DNA of 19,112 nt from Scatomorpha pullicola (lineage in GTDB: Bacteria > Bacillota > Clostridia > Oscillospirales > Oscillospiraceae). The position numbers and the translations under genes are program-made. The stretch covers positions 1 through 19,112 of the forward strand of contig DVJU01000050.1 in assembly GCA_018716545.1 (NCBI GenBank). The letters are read 5' to 3'. Within the stretch, counting starts at the first letter, position 1. Each line of letters begins with the position of its first letter. A model generated the notes under the pieces. That model searched no databases. It was not told the origin of the DNA and saw nothing but the letters and a program-made list of their open reading frames with translations. This document shows positions 13,505-19,112 of the stretch, in pieces.

Positions 13505-14086
13505 TTATTTGTTGAAATACTTCAGCCTGGCCACGCCGTGGTCGATCTCCACGCAAGACCAGGTGCCCTGCTCGAACCAGAGTCGGTTCACCGCCGTGTC
13601 CGGCATGTCCATGAGTATGCTCATAGCCGTGGACAGCGGCCCGTTGTGGGCGACGAGGAGCACGTCCCCGCCGCGCTCGATCTCGCGCTCGAGCACGTCC
13701 TGCACCCGCGCTTTGAGATGCTCGTAGCTCTCGCCGCCGGGAGGGACGACCTTTGTCCAGTCGTACAGCATGGCGTTGAGCAGCTCGGGCTGGCGCTGCA
13801 TCATCTCGTCGAAGGGCTGGTTCTCCCACTCGCCCATGTCCTGCTCCATCAGGCCGTCGTCCAGCTCTATCGGCGTCTCCCGCTCCCACAGGGCGAGGCG
13901 CGCCGTCTCGCTGGCGCGTATCAGCGGGCTGGACACGCAGCGGTCTATGTGCTCCGCGCGCAGCTTCTCGCCCACCGCGCGGGCCTGCCGGCATCCCAGC
14001 TCGGTCAGGGCGCAGTCGGTGCGGCCGTAGAGCATACGCTGGACGTTGCACACGCTCTCGCCGTGTCTCACAAGGTATATTCTCAT
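13505..14086 (-). CDS. Histidine phosphatase family protein (phosphoglycerate mutase-like)
   Basis: A 193-residue cytoplasmic phosphatase of the branch-2H superfamily. The phospho-accepting His8 sits in VRHGES (6-11). Arg57 is in SSPLIRASETA (52-62), the acid Glu81 in GLMEQDMGEWE (78-88), and the second catalytic His147 in VAHNGPL (145-151). GRTDCALTELGCRQA is the usual substrate-loop region. The small size and GGES motif suggest a broad-specificity phosphatase such as PhoE/CobC-type rather than a glycolytic mutase. Its substrate cannot be told from sequence, and no cobalamin genes are nearby. The ATG overlaps the cinA stop (ATGA). Confidence 0.9.
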   Translation of the reverse strand: MRIYLVRHGESVCNVQRMLYGRTDCALTELGCRQARAVGEKLRAEHIDRCVSSPLIRASETARLALWERETPIELDDGLMEQDMGEWENQPFDEMMQRQPELLNAMLYDWTKVVPPGGESYEHLKARVQDVLEREIERGGDVLLVAHNGPLSTAMSILMDMPDTAVNRLWFEQGTWSCVEIDHGVARLKYFNK

Positions 14087-15348
14087 GGGTCCACCCTTAT
14101 TTCCTCTACGCTGTAGCCGTCCAGGCGGCGGCGGATCATGTCAAACGCGTTCTGGCAGGCGTACAGCCTGACCTGCGCGCGGGAGCGCGCGTTGATGTGC
14201 TTCTCGCGCACCCAGACGTTTTCCCCGTCGGCCAGCGAGATGAACACGGTGCCCACCTCGTGCACGCCGTCCCCGTCCGGGCCGGCCAGGCCGGTTATGC
14301 CTATGCCCAGGTCGCTGCCCAGGGTCTCGCGCGCACGGCGCGCCAGCTCCACCGCGACCTCGTAGCTCACCGCGCCCTTCTCGCGCAGCAGCTCCTCACT
14401 GACGCCGAGCAGCTTGTGCTTGGCCTCGTTGGTGTACACCACCATGCCGCCCAGCAGCACGGCGCTGGCGCCGGGGATGTCGGTTATGGCCTTGGTGAAC
14501 TCGCCGCCTGTGCAGCTCTCCGCCGCGGCGACGGTCACGCCGCGCTCTATCATCAGCCTGGTCGTGTACTCGGCCAGGTTGGCGCAGTCCATGCCGTAGG
14601 CCAGCTCGCCGAACATGCCCCTGACGCGCTCCACGACGGGCGCCATCATCTCCTCGGCCTTCTCGGCCGTGGGGGCGCTGGCGGTGACGCGCACCAGGCA
14701 CTCGCCCTGCTTGGCGTAGGGAGCCAGGGTCGGGTTGGTCAGCTCGTTCATATAGTCGCGCAGGCGGTACTCCATCTCGCTCTCGCCGATGCCGAAGAAG
14801 TGGATGTTGTGCGAGGCGATGACGCTGTCGGACAGGGCGGCGAGGATGGGTCTCACGCGGTATTGCAGCATGGGGCGGCACTCTCCCGGGGGGCCGGGGA
14901 GCATTATCACCAGCACTCCGTCCGCCGTGAAGGTGCAGCCGGGGGCGGTGCCCCAGTCGTTGCGCAGCGGCGTGGAGCCCTCGGGCAGCATGACCTGCTG
15001 GAGGTTGTTCGGCGTCAGCTCGCTGTACTTGCGCTCCACCCACAGGTTGCGCAGCCACTGCTCCTCGCCCTTGTTCAGCTCCAGCTTCAGGCCGAAGGCC
15101 TCGGCCAGCGCGCTCTTGGTCAGGTCGTCGCAGGTCGGCCCCAGGCCGCCGGTGGTTATTATCATGTCCGCGCGGGACTTGGCGCGCTGCACGGCCTCTA
15201 TGACGCGCCCGGGGTTGTCGCCGACCACGGTCTGCCAGTAGACGTTTATGCCGTACTCGCTCAGCAGCAGGGCGACGTCGGCGGCGTCGGTATTTATAGT
15301 GGTGCCGAGCAGCAGCTCGGTGCCGACGGAGATGATCTCAGCCTTCAA
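14083..15348 (-). CDS. cinA: CinA-family nicotinamide-nucleotide amidase / competence-damage protein
   Basis: Two-domain CinA, 421 residues. An N-terminal molybdopterin-binding-like domain (about 1-170) has IISVGTELLLG and TTGGLGPTCDDLTK, linked to pyrophosphatase activity in this family. A C-terminal amidase domain (about 260-410) has AAESCTGGEFTKAIT (275-289) and GIGITGLAGPDGDGVHEVGTVFI (348-370) and deamidates NMN to NaMN in NAD salvage. The open frame begins with TTG at 15348, giving MKAEIISVGTELLLG as in homologues. No ATG is available upstream of the conserved start, and AAAGGA lies about 12 bases ahead. It overlaps thiI by 11 bases and the phosphatase gene by 4. Confidence 0.93.
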   Translation of the reverse strand: MKAEIISVGTELLLGTTINTDAADVALLLSEYGINVYWQTVVGDNPGRVIEAVQRAKSRADMIITTGGLGPTCDDLTKSALAEAFGLKLELNKGEEQWLRNLWVERKYSELTPNNLQQVMLPEGSTPLRNDWGTAPGCTFTADGVLVIMLPGPPGECRPMLQYRVRPILAALSDSVIASHNIHFFGIGESEMEYRLRDYMNELTNPTLAPYAKQGECLVRVTASAPTAEKAEEMMAPVVERVRGMFGELAYGMDCANLAEYTTRLMIERGVTVAAAESCTGGEFTKAITDIPGASAVLLGGMVVYTNEAKHKLLGVSEELLREKGAVSYEVAVELARRARETLGSDLGIGITGLAGPDGDGVHEVGTVFISLADGENVWVREKHINARSRAQVRLYACQNAFDMIRRRLDGYSVEEIRVDP

Positions 15349-16516
15349 TGTCTATCCAGATCCTTTCAACGCCCTCCACGGCCTCGCGGACGAGCGAATC
15401 TATATCCAGCGCGCTCTCCGCGGCCTCCACGTCCTCGAGACGCGGCTTGGTGCGCGGGTGGCGCGGGGTGAACACGGTGCAGCAGTCCTCATACGGGAGG
15501 ATGGACGTCTCAAACGTGCCGATGTTCCGCGCGTGGCGGACTATCTCCTCCTTGTCCATGCCGACCAGCGGCTGGAGTATGGGCTTCATGGTCACGGCGC
15601 GGGTGCAGGCCATGGCCTCCATTGTCTGGCTGGCCACCTGGCCGAGGTTCTCGCCGGTGACGATGGCCTTGCAGGAGTTCTGGTCGGCCAGTATGTCCGC
15701 GATGCGCATCATGAACCGGCGCATGACCAGCGTGAAATACTCCTCTGGGCACTTGGCGCGCATCTCCTCCTGTATGTGCGTGAACGGCACCACCAGCAGG
15801 CACATCGCGCCGCAGGAGGGCACCAGCTCGCGCGCGAGGCTGACGACCTTCTCCTTGGCCGCCTCGCTGGTGTAGGGGAAACTGAAAAAGTGCACGGGCA
15901 CGAGCTTTACGCCGCGCCGGGCTATCATATAGCTGGACACGGGCGAATCTATGCCGCCGGAAAGCAGCGTGATGGCGCGCCCGTTGGAGCCGACAGGCAT
16001 ACCTCCCGCGCCGGGCGTGGGTGCGGCGTGGACATAGGCGGCGTAGTCGCGCACCTCCAGGTGCACGACCAGCTCCGGGCGGCGCACGTCGACCTTCGTG
16101 TCCGGGAAGGCGTCGGCCAGCAGGCCGCCGACGTACTGGCTCAGCTGTATGCTGGTCATGTGGAAGCTCTTGTCCGAGCGGCGCGTCTCCACCTTGAAGC
16201 TCCTGGCGGCGAGCATGTCGTCGCGCAGGTACTCGCGCGCCTTTTCAAAGATCGCGTCCTCGTTCTTCTCGCAGGCGGCCGCGCGGGTCAGCGCGATTAT
16301 GCCGAACACGTGGCGCATGGCCTCGAAGGCCTCGTCCATGTCCGCGCTCTCGTCCTCCGGCTCTACATACACGGTAGACTGCACGCAGTAGACGCGGAAG
16401 TTGCCTATCTGCTTGAGCCGCTTGCGGATATTGGCGAGCAGCTTCTGCTCAAAATAGCGCTTGTTCAGCCCCTTGAGCACGACTTCGCCCTGCTTGAGGA
16501 GTATAATGTCCTTCAA
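15338..16516 (-). CDS. thiI: tRNA 4-thiouridine synthase / thiamine biosynthesis sulfurtransferase ThiI
   Basis: Adenylates U8 of tRNA and inserts sulfur; it also supplies sulfur for the thiamine thiazole in some organisms. The 392-residue protein has an N-terminal ferredoxin-like segment starting MKDIILLKQGEVVLKG, a THUMP domain (about 60-165) and a PP-loop ATP pyrophosphatase domain with LSGGIDSPV (185-193). TGENLGQVASQTMEAM (287-302) and DCCTVFTPRHP (344-354, with the conserved Cys) follow. Like Bacillus ThiI it lacks a rhodanese domain, so sulfur must come from a separate cysteine desulfurase. The start is TTG at 16516: AAAGGTGA lies 5 bases upstream and homologues start there. The longer frame to 16585 runs over the promoter. 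Confidence 0.94.
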   Translation of the reverse strand: MKDIILLKQGEVVLKGLNKRYFEQKLLANIRKRLKQIGNFRVYCVQSTVYVEPEDESADMDEAFEAMRHVFGIIALTRAAACEKNEDAIFEKAREYLRDDMLAARSFKVETRRSDKSFHMTSIQLSQYVGGLLADAFPDTKVDVRRPELVVHLEVRDYAAYVHAAPTPGAGGMPVGSNGRAITLLSGGIDSPVSSYMIARRGVKLVPVHFFSFPYTSEAAKEKVVSLARELVPSCGAMCLLVVPFTHIQEEMRAKCPEEYFTLVMRRFMMRIADILADQNSCKAIVTGENLGQVASQTMEAMACTRAVTMKPILQPLVGMDKEEIVRHARNIGTFETSILPYEDCCTVFTPRHPRTKPRLEDVEAAESALDIDSLVREAVEGVERIWIDIEG

Positions 16517-16556
16517 AAAAATCACCTTTATATCTCTTTGCGCATAATTACAGCAT

Positions 16557-16585
16557 ATTCTATCACACCGCATTCGCAAACGCAA
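16557..16585 (-). promoter_or_regulatory. Promoter of the thiI-cinA operon (extended -10)
   Basis: TTGCGT (16585-16580), 17 bases, TAGAAT (16562-16557) preceded by TGA, giving an extended -10 (TGnTAGAAT) on the minus strand. The leader would be about 35 bases. It lies immediately after the comM terminator. Confidence 0.55.
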
Positions 16586-16587
16586 GA

Positions 16588-16612
16588 ACCGCCCGGGATT
16601 TTACCGGGCGGT
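16588..16612 (-). terminator. Intrinsic terminator after comM
   Basis: A perfect 9-bp stem (16588-16596 with 16604-16612) and a 7-base loop, followed on the minus strand by TCTTGCGTTTG. It lies 32 bases past the comM stop. The U-tract is poor. Confidence 0.7.
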
Positions 16613-16643
16613 CTGATCTCAAATTCTTACCAGCGAAGGCGCG

Positions 16644-18164
16644 TCATTCCTCCGCCGTATCCAGGTCGAAGCTGCGGTACTGGATGGCCTCGGCGAGGTG
16701 CGCGCTTTGTATCTCCGCGCTGCACGCCAGGTCGGCTATCGTGCGCGCCACGCGGAGGATGCGGTCATAGCTGCGGGCGGTCAGACCCATGGCGTTGTAC
16801 GCCTGCTCCATGAGCGCCGAGCACTCGTCCGACAACCGGCAGAAGCGCTCCAGCTCCTTCGGCCCCATGTGCGCGTTGCAGTCCACGCCGCTGCCGCGCA
16901 TACGCTCGCGCTGCACGGTGCGCGCAGCGTCCACGCGCTTTTTTATCTCCCGCGACGGCTCGGCCTCGGCCTTGCCGGACAGCTCCGCGTACTCCAGCGC
17001 GGGCACCTCGACGGCGATGTCTATGCGGTCGAGCAGCGGCCCCGACACGCGGGCGCGGTACTTCTTCAGCTCCGCCGGCGAGCAGGTGCACCTGCGCGTC
17101 GGGTGGCCGTACCAGCCGCAGCGGCAGGGGTTCATCGCGCACACCAGCATGAACCGGCTGGGATACGTGGCGCTGCCCGCCACGCGCGCCACGGTGACGC
17201 AGCCGTCCTCCAGCGGCTGGCGCAGCGCCTCGCGCACGTCGCGGTGGAACTCCGGCAGCTCGTCGAGGAACAGTATGCCGTTGTGGGCGAGGCTCATCTC
17301 ACCGGGCTGGAGCTGCGCCCCGCCGGACATGGCCGCGGCGGAGATGGTGTGGTGCGGCGAGCGGAACGGCCGCTCGTCCACCACGGGGTGCGCGCTGCTG
17401 GTGAGACCCGCGACGGAGTGTATCTCCGTGGTCTGGAGCATCTCCGCGCGGCTCATGTCCGGGAGGATGCCCACTATGCGCTTGGCGAGCATGCTCTTGC
17501 CCGCCCCCGGCGGGCCGACCATCAGTATGTTGTGCCCGCCTGCGGCCGCGACCTCCAGCGCGCGCTTGACCGCCGCCTGACCCTTGACCTCGGCGAAGTC
17601 CGCCCCGCCGGAGCGGCGCGAGTGCACGCGCGGCGGCTCCGCGCGCTCCAGCTCCGTCCTGCCCCGGAAGTACTCCAAAAGCTCCTCCACGCTCCCCGCG
17701 CCGTAGACCTCCACGCCGTCGGCGAAGGCGGCCTCGCTGGCGTTTTCGGCGGGGACGAACAGGCGGCGTATCCCCGCCCTCGCGGCGGCGAGCGCCATCG
17801 GCAGCGCGCCGCGCACGGGGCGCAGCGCCCCGGCGAGGGACAGCTCGCCTATGAACGCGCAGTCCTCCGGCGGCTCTTTTATCTCCCCCGCCGCGGCGAG
17901 GATGCCCAGCAGCACGGGCAGGTCGTAGGTCGTGCCCGCCTTTCGCGTGTCCGCCGGAGCCAGGTTGACCGTGATGCGCGACACGGGGAAGTGCAGCCCC
18001 GAATTCCTGATAGCGGCGCGGACGCGGTCGCGCGCCTCCTTGACCGCCGCGTCCGGCAGTCCGACTATGTTGAACTCCGGCAGCCCCTGCGCGGTCGAGC
18101 ACTCAACCGACACCTCGTAGCCGCCTATGCCCCTTATGCCCAGTGAGCGTACTCTGGATACCAT
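16644..18164 (-). CDS. comM: ComM/YifB-family Mg-chelatase-like AAA+ ATPase
   Basis: A 506-residue protein of the YifB/ComM family; in transformable bacteria ComM is a hexameric helicase aiding branch migration of incoming DNA. The N-terminal ChlI-like (Lon-type) domain (about 1-170) has GIGGYEVSVE, GLPEFNIVGLPDAAVKEA and ITVNLAPAD. The AAA+ domain follows with Walker A GPPGAGKS (217-224), Walker B ILFLDELPEF, and MNPCRCGWYGHPTRRCTCS, the family's Cys-rich insert. The C-terminal lid has ARSYDRILRVARTIADL. The ATG at 18164 is chosen for GGGGAGGGG just upstream and the start MVSRVRSLGI. The open frame to 18257 runs across a terminator and is not used. The competence role is known for other species only. 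Confidence 0.93.
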   Translation of the reverse strand: MVSRVRSLGIRGIGGYEVSVECSTAQGLPEFNIVGLPDAAVKEARDRVRAAIRNSGLHFPVSRITVNLAPADTRKAGTTYDLPVLLGILAAAGEIKEPPEDCAFIGELSLAGALRPVRGALPMALAAARAGIRRLFVPAENASEAAFADGVEVYGAGSVEELLEYFRGRTELERAEPPRVHSRRSGGADFAEVKGQAAVKRALEVAAAGGHNILMVGPPGAGKSMLAKRIVGILPDMSRAEMLQTTEIHSVAGLTSSAHPVVDERPFRSPHHTISAAAMSGGAQLQPGEMSLAHNGILFLDELPEFHRDVREALRQPLEDGCVTVARVAGSATYPSRFMLVCAMNPCRCGWYGHPTRRCTCSPAELKKYRARVSGPLLDRIDIAVEVPALEYAELSGKAEAEPSREIKKRVDAARTVQRERMRGSGVDCNAHMGPKELERFCRLSDECSALMEQAYNAMGLTARSYDRILRVARTIADLACSAEIQSAHLAEAIQYRSFDLDTAEE

Positions 18165-18188
18165 TTTACCCCTCCCCAGATGCAGTAA

Positions 18189-18219
18189 AAGACCCCGCCG
18201 CGCACTGCGGCAGGGTCTT
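18189..18219 (-). terminator. Intrinsic terminator after the aldolase gene
   Basis: A 13-bp stem (18189-18201 with 18207-18219, one G-U) and a 5-base loop, followed on the minus strand by TTACTGC and flanked by A residues. It separates the aldolase gene from comM. Confidence 0.75.
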
Positions 18220-18225
18220 GCGGTT

Positions 18226-18999
18226 TTATGCGAGCGACTTCTTGACCACGTCAACAAACGCGTCGGCCATGACGGAGATGTCCAGCGACACGGTGACGGA
18301 GTCGAAGCCCTGTTTGAAGTACCCGTTCGCGGCCTCGGCGCTGCCGCAGAACATGACGGAGAGCTTGCCGTGCTTTTTGCACACGTCCAGGACGTGCGCG
18401 ACGGCGTTTATGTGTCTCTCGTTTGCAAAGTCGCCGGGGATGCCGAGGGCGATGGACAGGTCGAACGGCCCGATGAATATGCCGTCCACGCCGTCCATGC
18501 CGAGGATCTCGTCTATGTTCTCAAGGCAGCCCATGGTCTCGCACTGGGGCAGGAGCAGCGTGTTGTGGTTGGCGCGCTCCATGTATCCGCCCATGCCTTC
18601 GGCGTAGCACTCGGCCATGCCCCAGCCGCCGTCACGGCTCGGACAGTAGCCGCGCCCGCCCAGCGGCGCGAACTTGGCGTACTCGACCAGCTTCTTCACC
18701 TCGTCCACCGTCTCGACGCCGGGGACGATCAGTCCGGCCGCGCCCACGTCGAGCATCTTCAGCACGGGGCTGCGCTGTATGGCGTCCACACGCACGAAGG
18801 GCGCAAGCCCCGCCCCGGAGGCGACGCCCACCAGCTCCGCCGCGTGCTCGGCGGCGATGGGGCTGTGCTCCATGTCTATTATGACGTAGTCCAGACCCGT
18901 GTAGGCCAGCGCCTCGATAGCCGGCGCGCTGAGCAGGTGCGTAAACGTGCCGAGGCTCTTGTCCCCGGCGTGGAACTTCTCAAGTACGCGGTTTTCCAT
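18226..18999 (-). CDS. HpcH/HpaI-family class II aldolase
   Basis: A 257-residue TIM-barrel, metal-dependent aldolase of the family that cleaves 2-keto-3-deoxy acids (for example HpaI, GarL, RhmA) to pyruvate and an aldehyde. Motifs are GLDYVIIDMEHSP (35-47, with the catalytic His45), Arg70 in PFVRVD, GAAGLIVPGVET (86-97), GRGYCPSRDGG (115-125), the metal ligand Glu154 in PQCET, and Asp180 in FIGPFDLSIALGIPG. The ATG at 18999 is chosen because GGGAGGC lies 6 bases upstream; the more distal ATG at 19014 would precede that ribosome site. It stands alone with its own promoter and terminator. The substrate cannot be told from the sequence. Confidence 0.88.
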   Translation of the reverse strand: MENRVLEKFHAGDKSLGTFTHLLSAPAIEALAYTGLDYVIIDMEHSPIAAEHAAELVGVASGAGLAPFVRVDAIQRSPVLKMLDVGAAGLIVPGVETVDEVKKLVEYAKFAPLGGRGYCPSRDGGWGMAECYAEGMGGYMERANHNTLLLPQCETMGCLENIDEILGMDGVDGIFIGPFDLSIALGIPGDFANERHINAVAHVLDVCKKHGKLSVMFCGSAEAANGYFKQGFDSVTVSLDISVMADAFVDVVKKSLA

Positions 19000-19040
19000 A
19001 TCTCTGCCTCCCATCGCAAAATGCGTTCTCTCTCAATCAA

Positions 19041-19070
19041 ATACTACCACAGGCAGCCCTGCCGCGTCAA
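19041..19070 (-). promoter_or_regulatory. Sigma-A promoter of the aldolase gene
   Basis: TTGACG (19070-19065), 18 bases, TAGTAT (19046-19041) on the minus strand, about 40 bases before the start codon. A small inverted repeat (GGCAG/CTGCC) sits inside the spacer. Confidence 0.65.
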
Positions 19071-19086
19071 ATAAATATGGGGATAT

Positions 19087-19104
19087 GGGGGCGGCCACGC
19101 CCCC
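19087..19104. terminator. GC hairpin at the right edge
   Basis: A 7-bp perfect stem (19087-19093 with 19098-19104) with a GCCA loop and no clear U-tract. It may be the terminator of a gene beyond the window. Low confidence. Confidence 0.35.
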
Positions 19105-19112
19105 GTGGGGAT

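Noticed and set aside
11578..13515. A 645-residue plus-strand open frame opposite the TcaA-like gene
   Set aside because: Antisense shadow in GC-rich DNA with no ribosome site or domain; the minus-strand gene has a membrane helix, repeats and coupling.
13071..14051. A 326-residue minus-strand frame covering the small membrane protein and the phosphatase gene
   Set aside because: Only the part from 13475 is real. The upstream part is an out-of-frame Arg/Ala-rich reading of the histidine phosphatase gene.
16698..18146. A 482-residue plus-strand open frame opposite comM
   Set aside because: Antisense translation without recognisable motifs; comM is fully supported.
18165..18225. A dedicated promoter for comM
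   Set aside because: The gap is mostly occupied by the aldolase terminator and I found no acceptable -35/-10 pair; comM may depend on read-through.

Overview
The window is chromosomal DNA of a high-GC Firmicute, most likely a gut-type member of Clostridia (Oscillospirales or Christensenellales-like). The reasons are the housekeeping families present, AGGAGG-type ribosome binding sites, sigma-A promoters of TTGACA/TATAAT type, many GC-rich hairpin terminators, a YtrA-type GntR/ABC cassette, and a combination of high GC with frequent ATA isoleucine codons. No phage, transposon or CRISPR array is visible. Nearly every base belongs to a recognisable gene, promoter or terminator.

Left end (1-1890): a nucleoside-salvage neighbourhood. 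The 5' part of deoD runs off the left edge on the minus strand. Divergent from it is a consensus promoter (TTGACA-N17-TATAAT, 246-274) followed by about 300 bases with no credible protein gene. This stretch folds into a multibranched RNA closed by a long-range helix (285-292 with 491-498) and ends in a terminator (554-581). I could not assign it to a known RNA family. Next come udk and tdk, overlapping and cotranscribed from their own promoter, which starts in the U-tract of that terminator.

1978-6788 (minus strand): a membrane-anchored HtrA/DegP protease, then a GntR - ABC ATPase - ABC permease operon (transcribed 6718 to 3717). This operon has a clear promoter and a perfect inverted repeat at its start site, which is probably the autorepressor operator.

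6801-9099: rsmE and a ferredoxin-like 4Fe-4S protein form a minus-strand operon with a good promoter. A small Cys-rich ferritin-like helical protein lies divergent on the plus strand. A tRNA-Ser(GGA) follows, with its own promoter and terminator.

9114-11169 (minus strand): the most unusual locus. An ECF-type sigma factor is translationally coupled (ATGA) to a protein with a short cytoplasmic segment, one membrane helix and a complete extracellular serpin with an intact reactive-centre loop. This looks like a sigma/anti-sigma pair in which the sensor domain is a protease inhibitor, suggesting a protease-sensing switch.

11191-16585 (minus strand): one operon reading thiI - cinA - histidine phosphatase - small membrane protein - TcaA-like membrane protein, from a promoter at 16557-16585 to a terminator at 11191-11225. 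16588-19070 holds comM (YifB-type AAA+ protein) and an HpcH/HpaI-family aldolase with its own promoter. The window ends in a GC hairpin.
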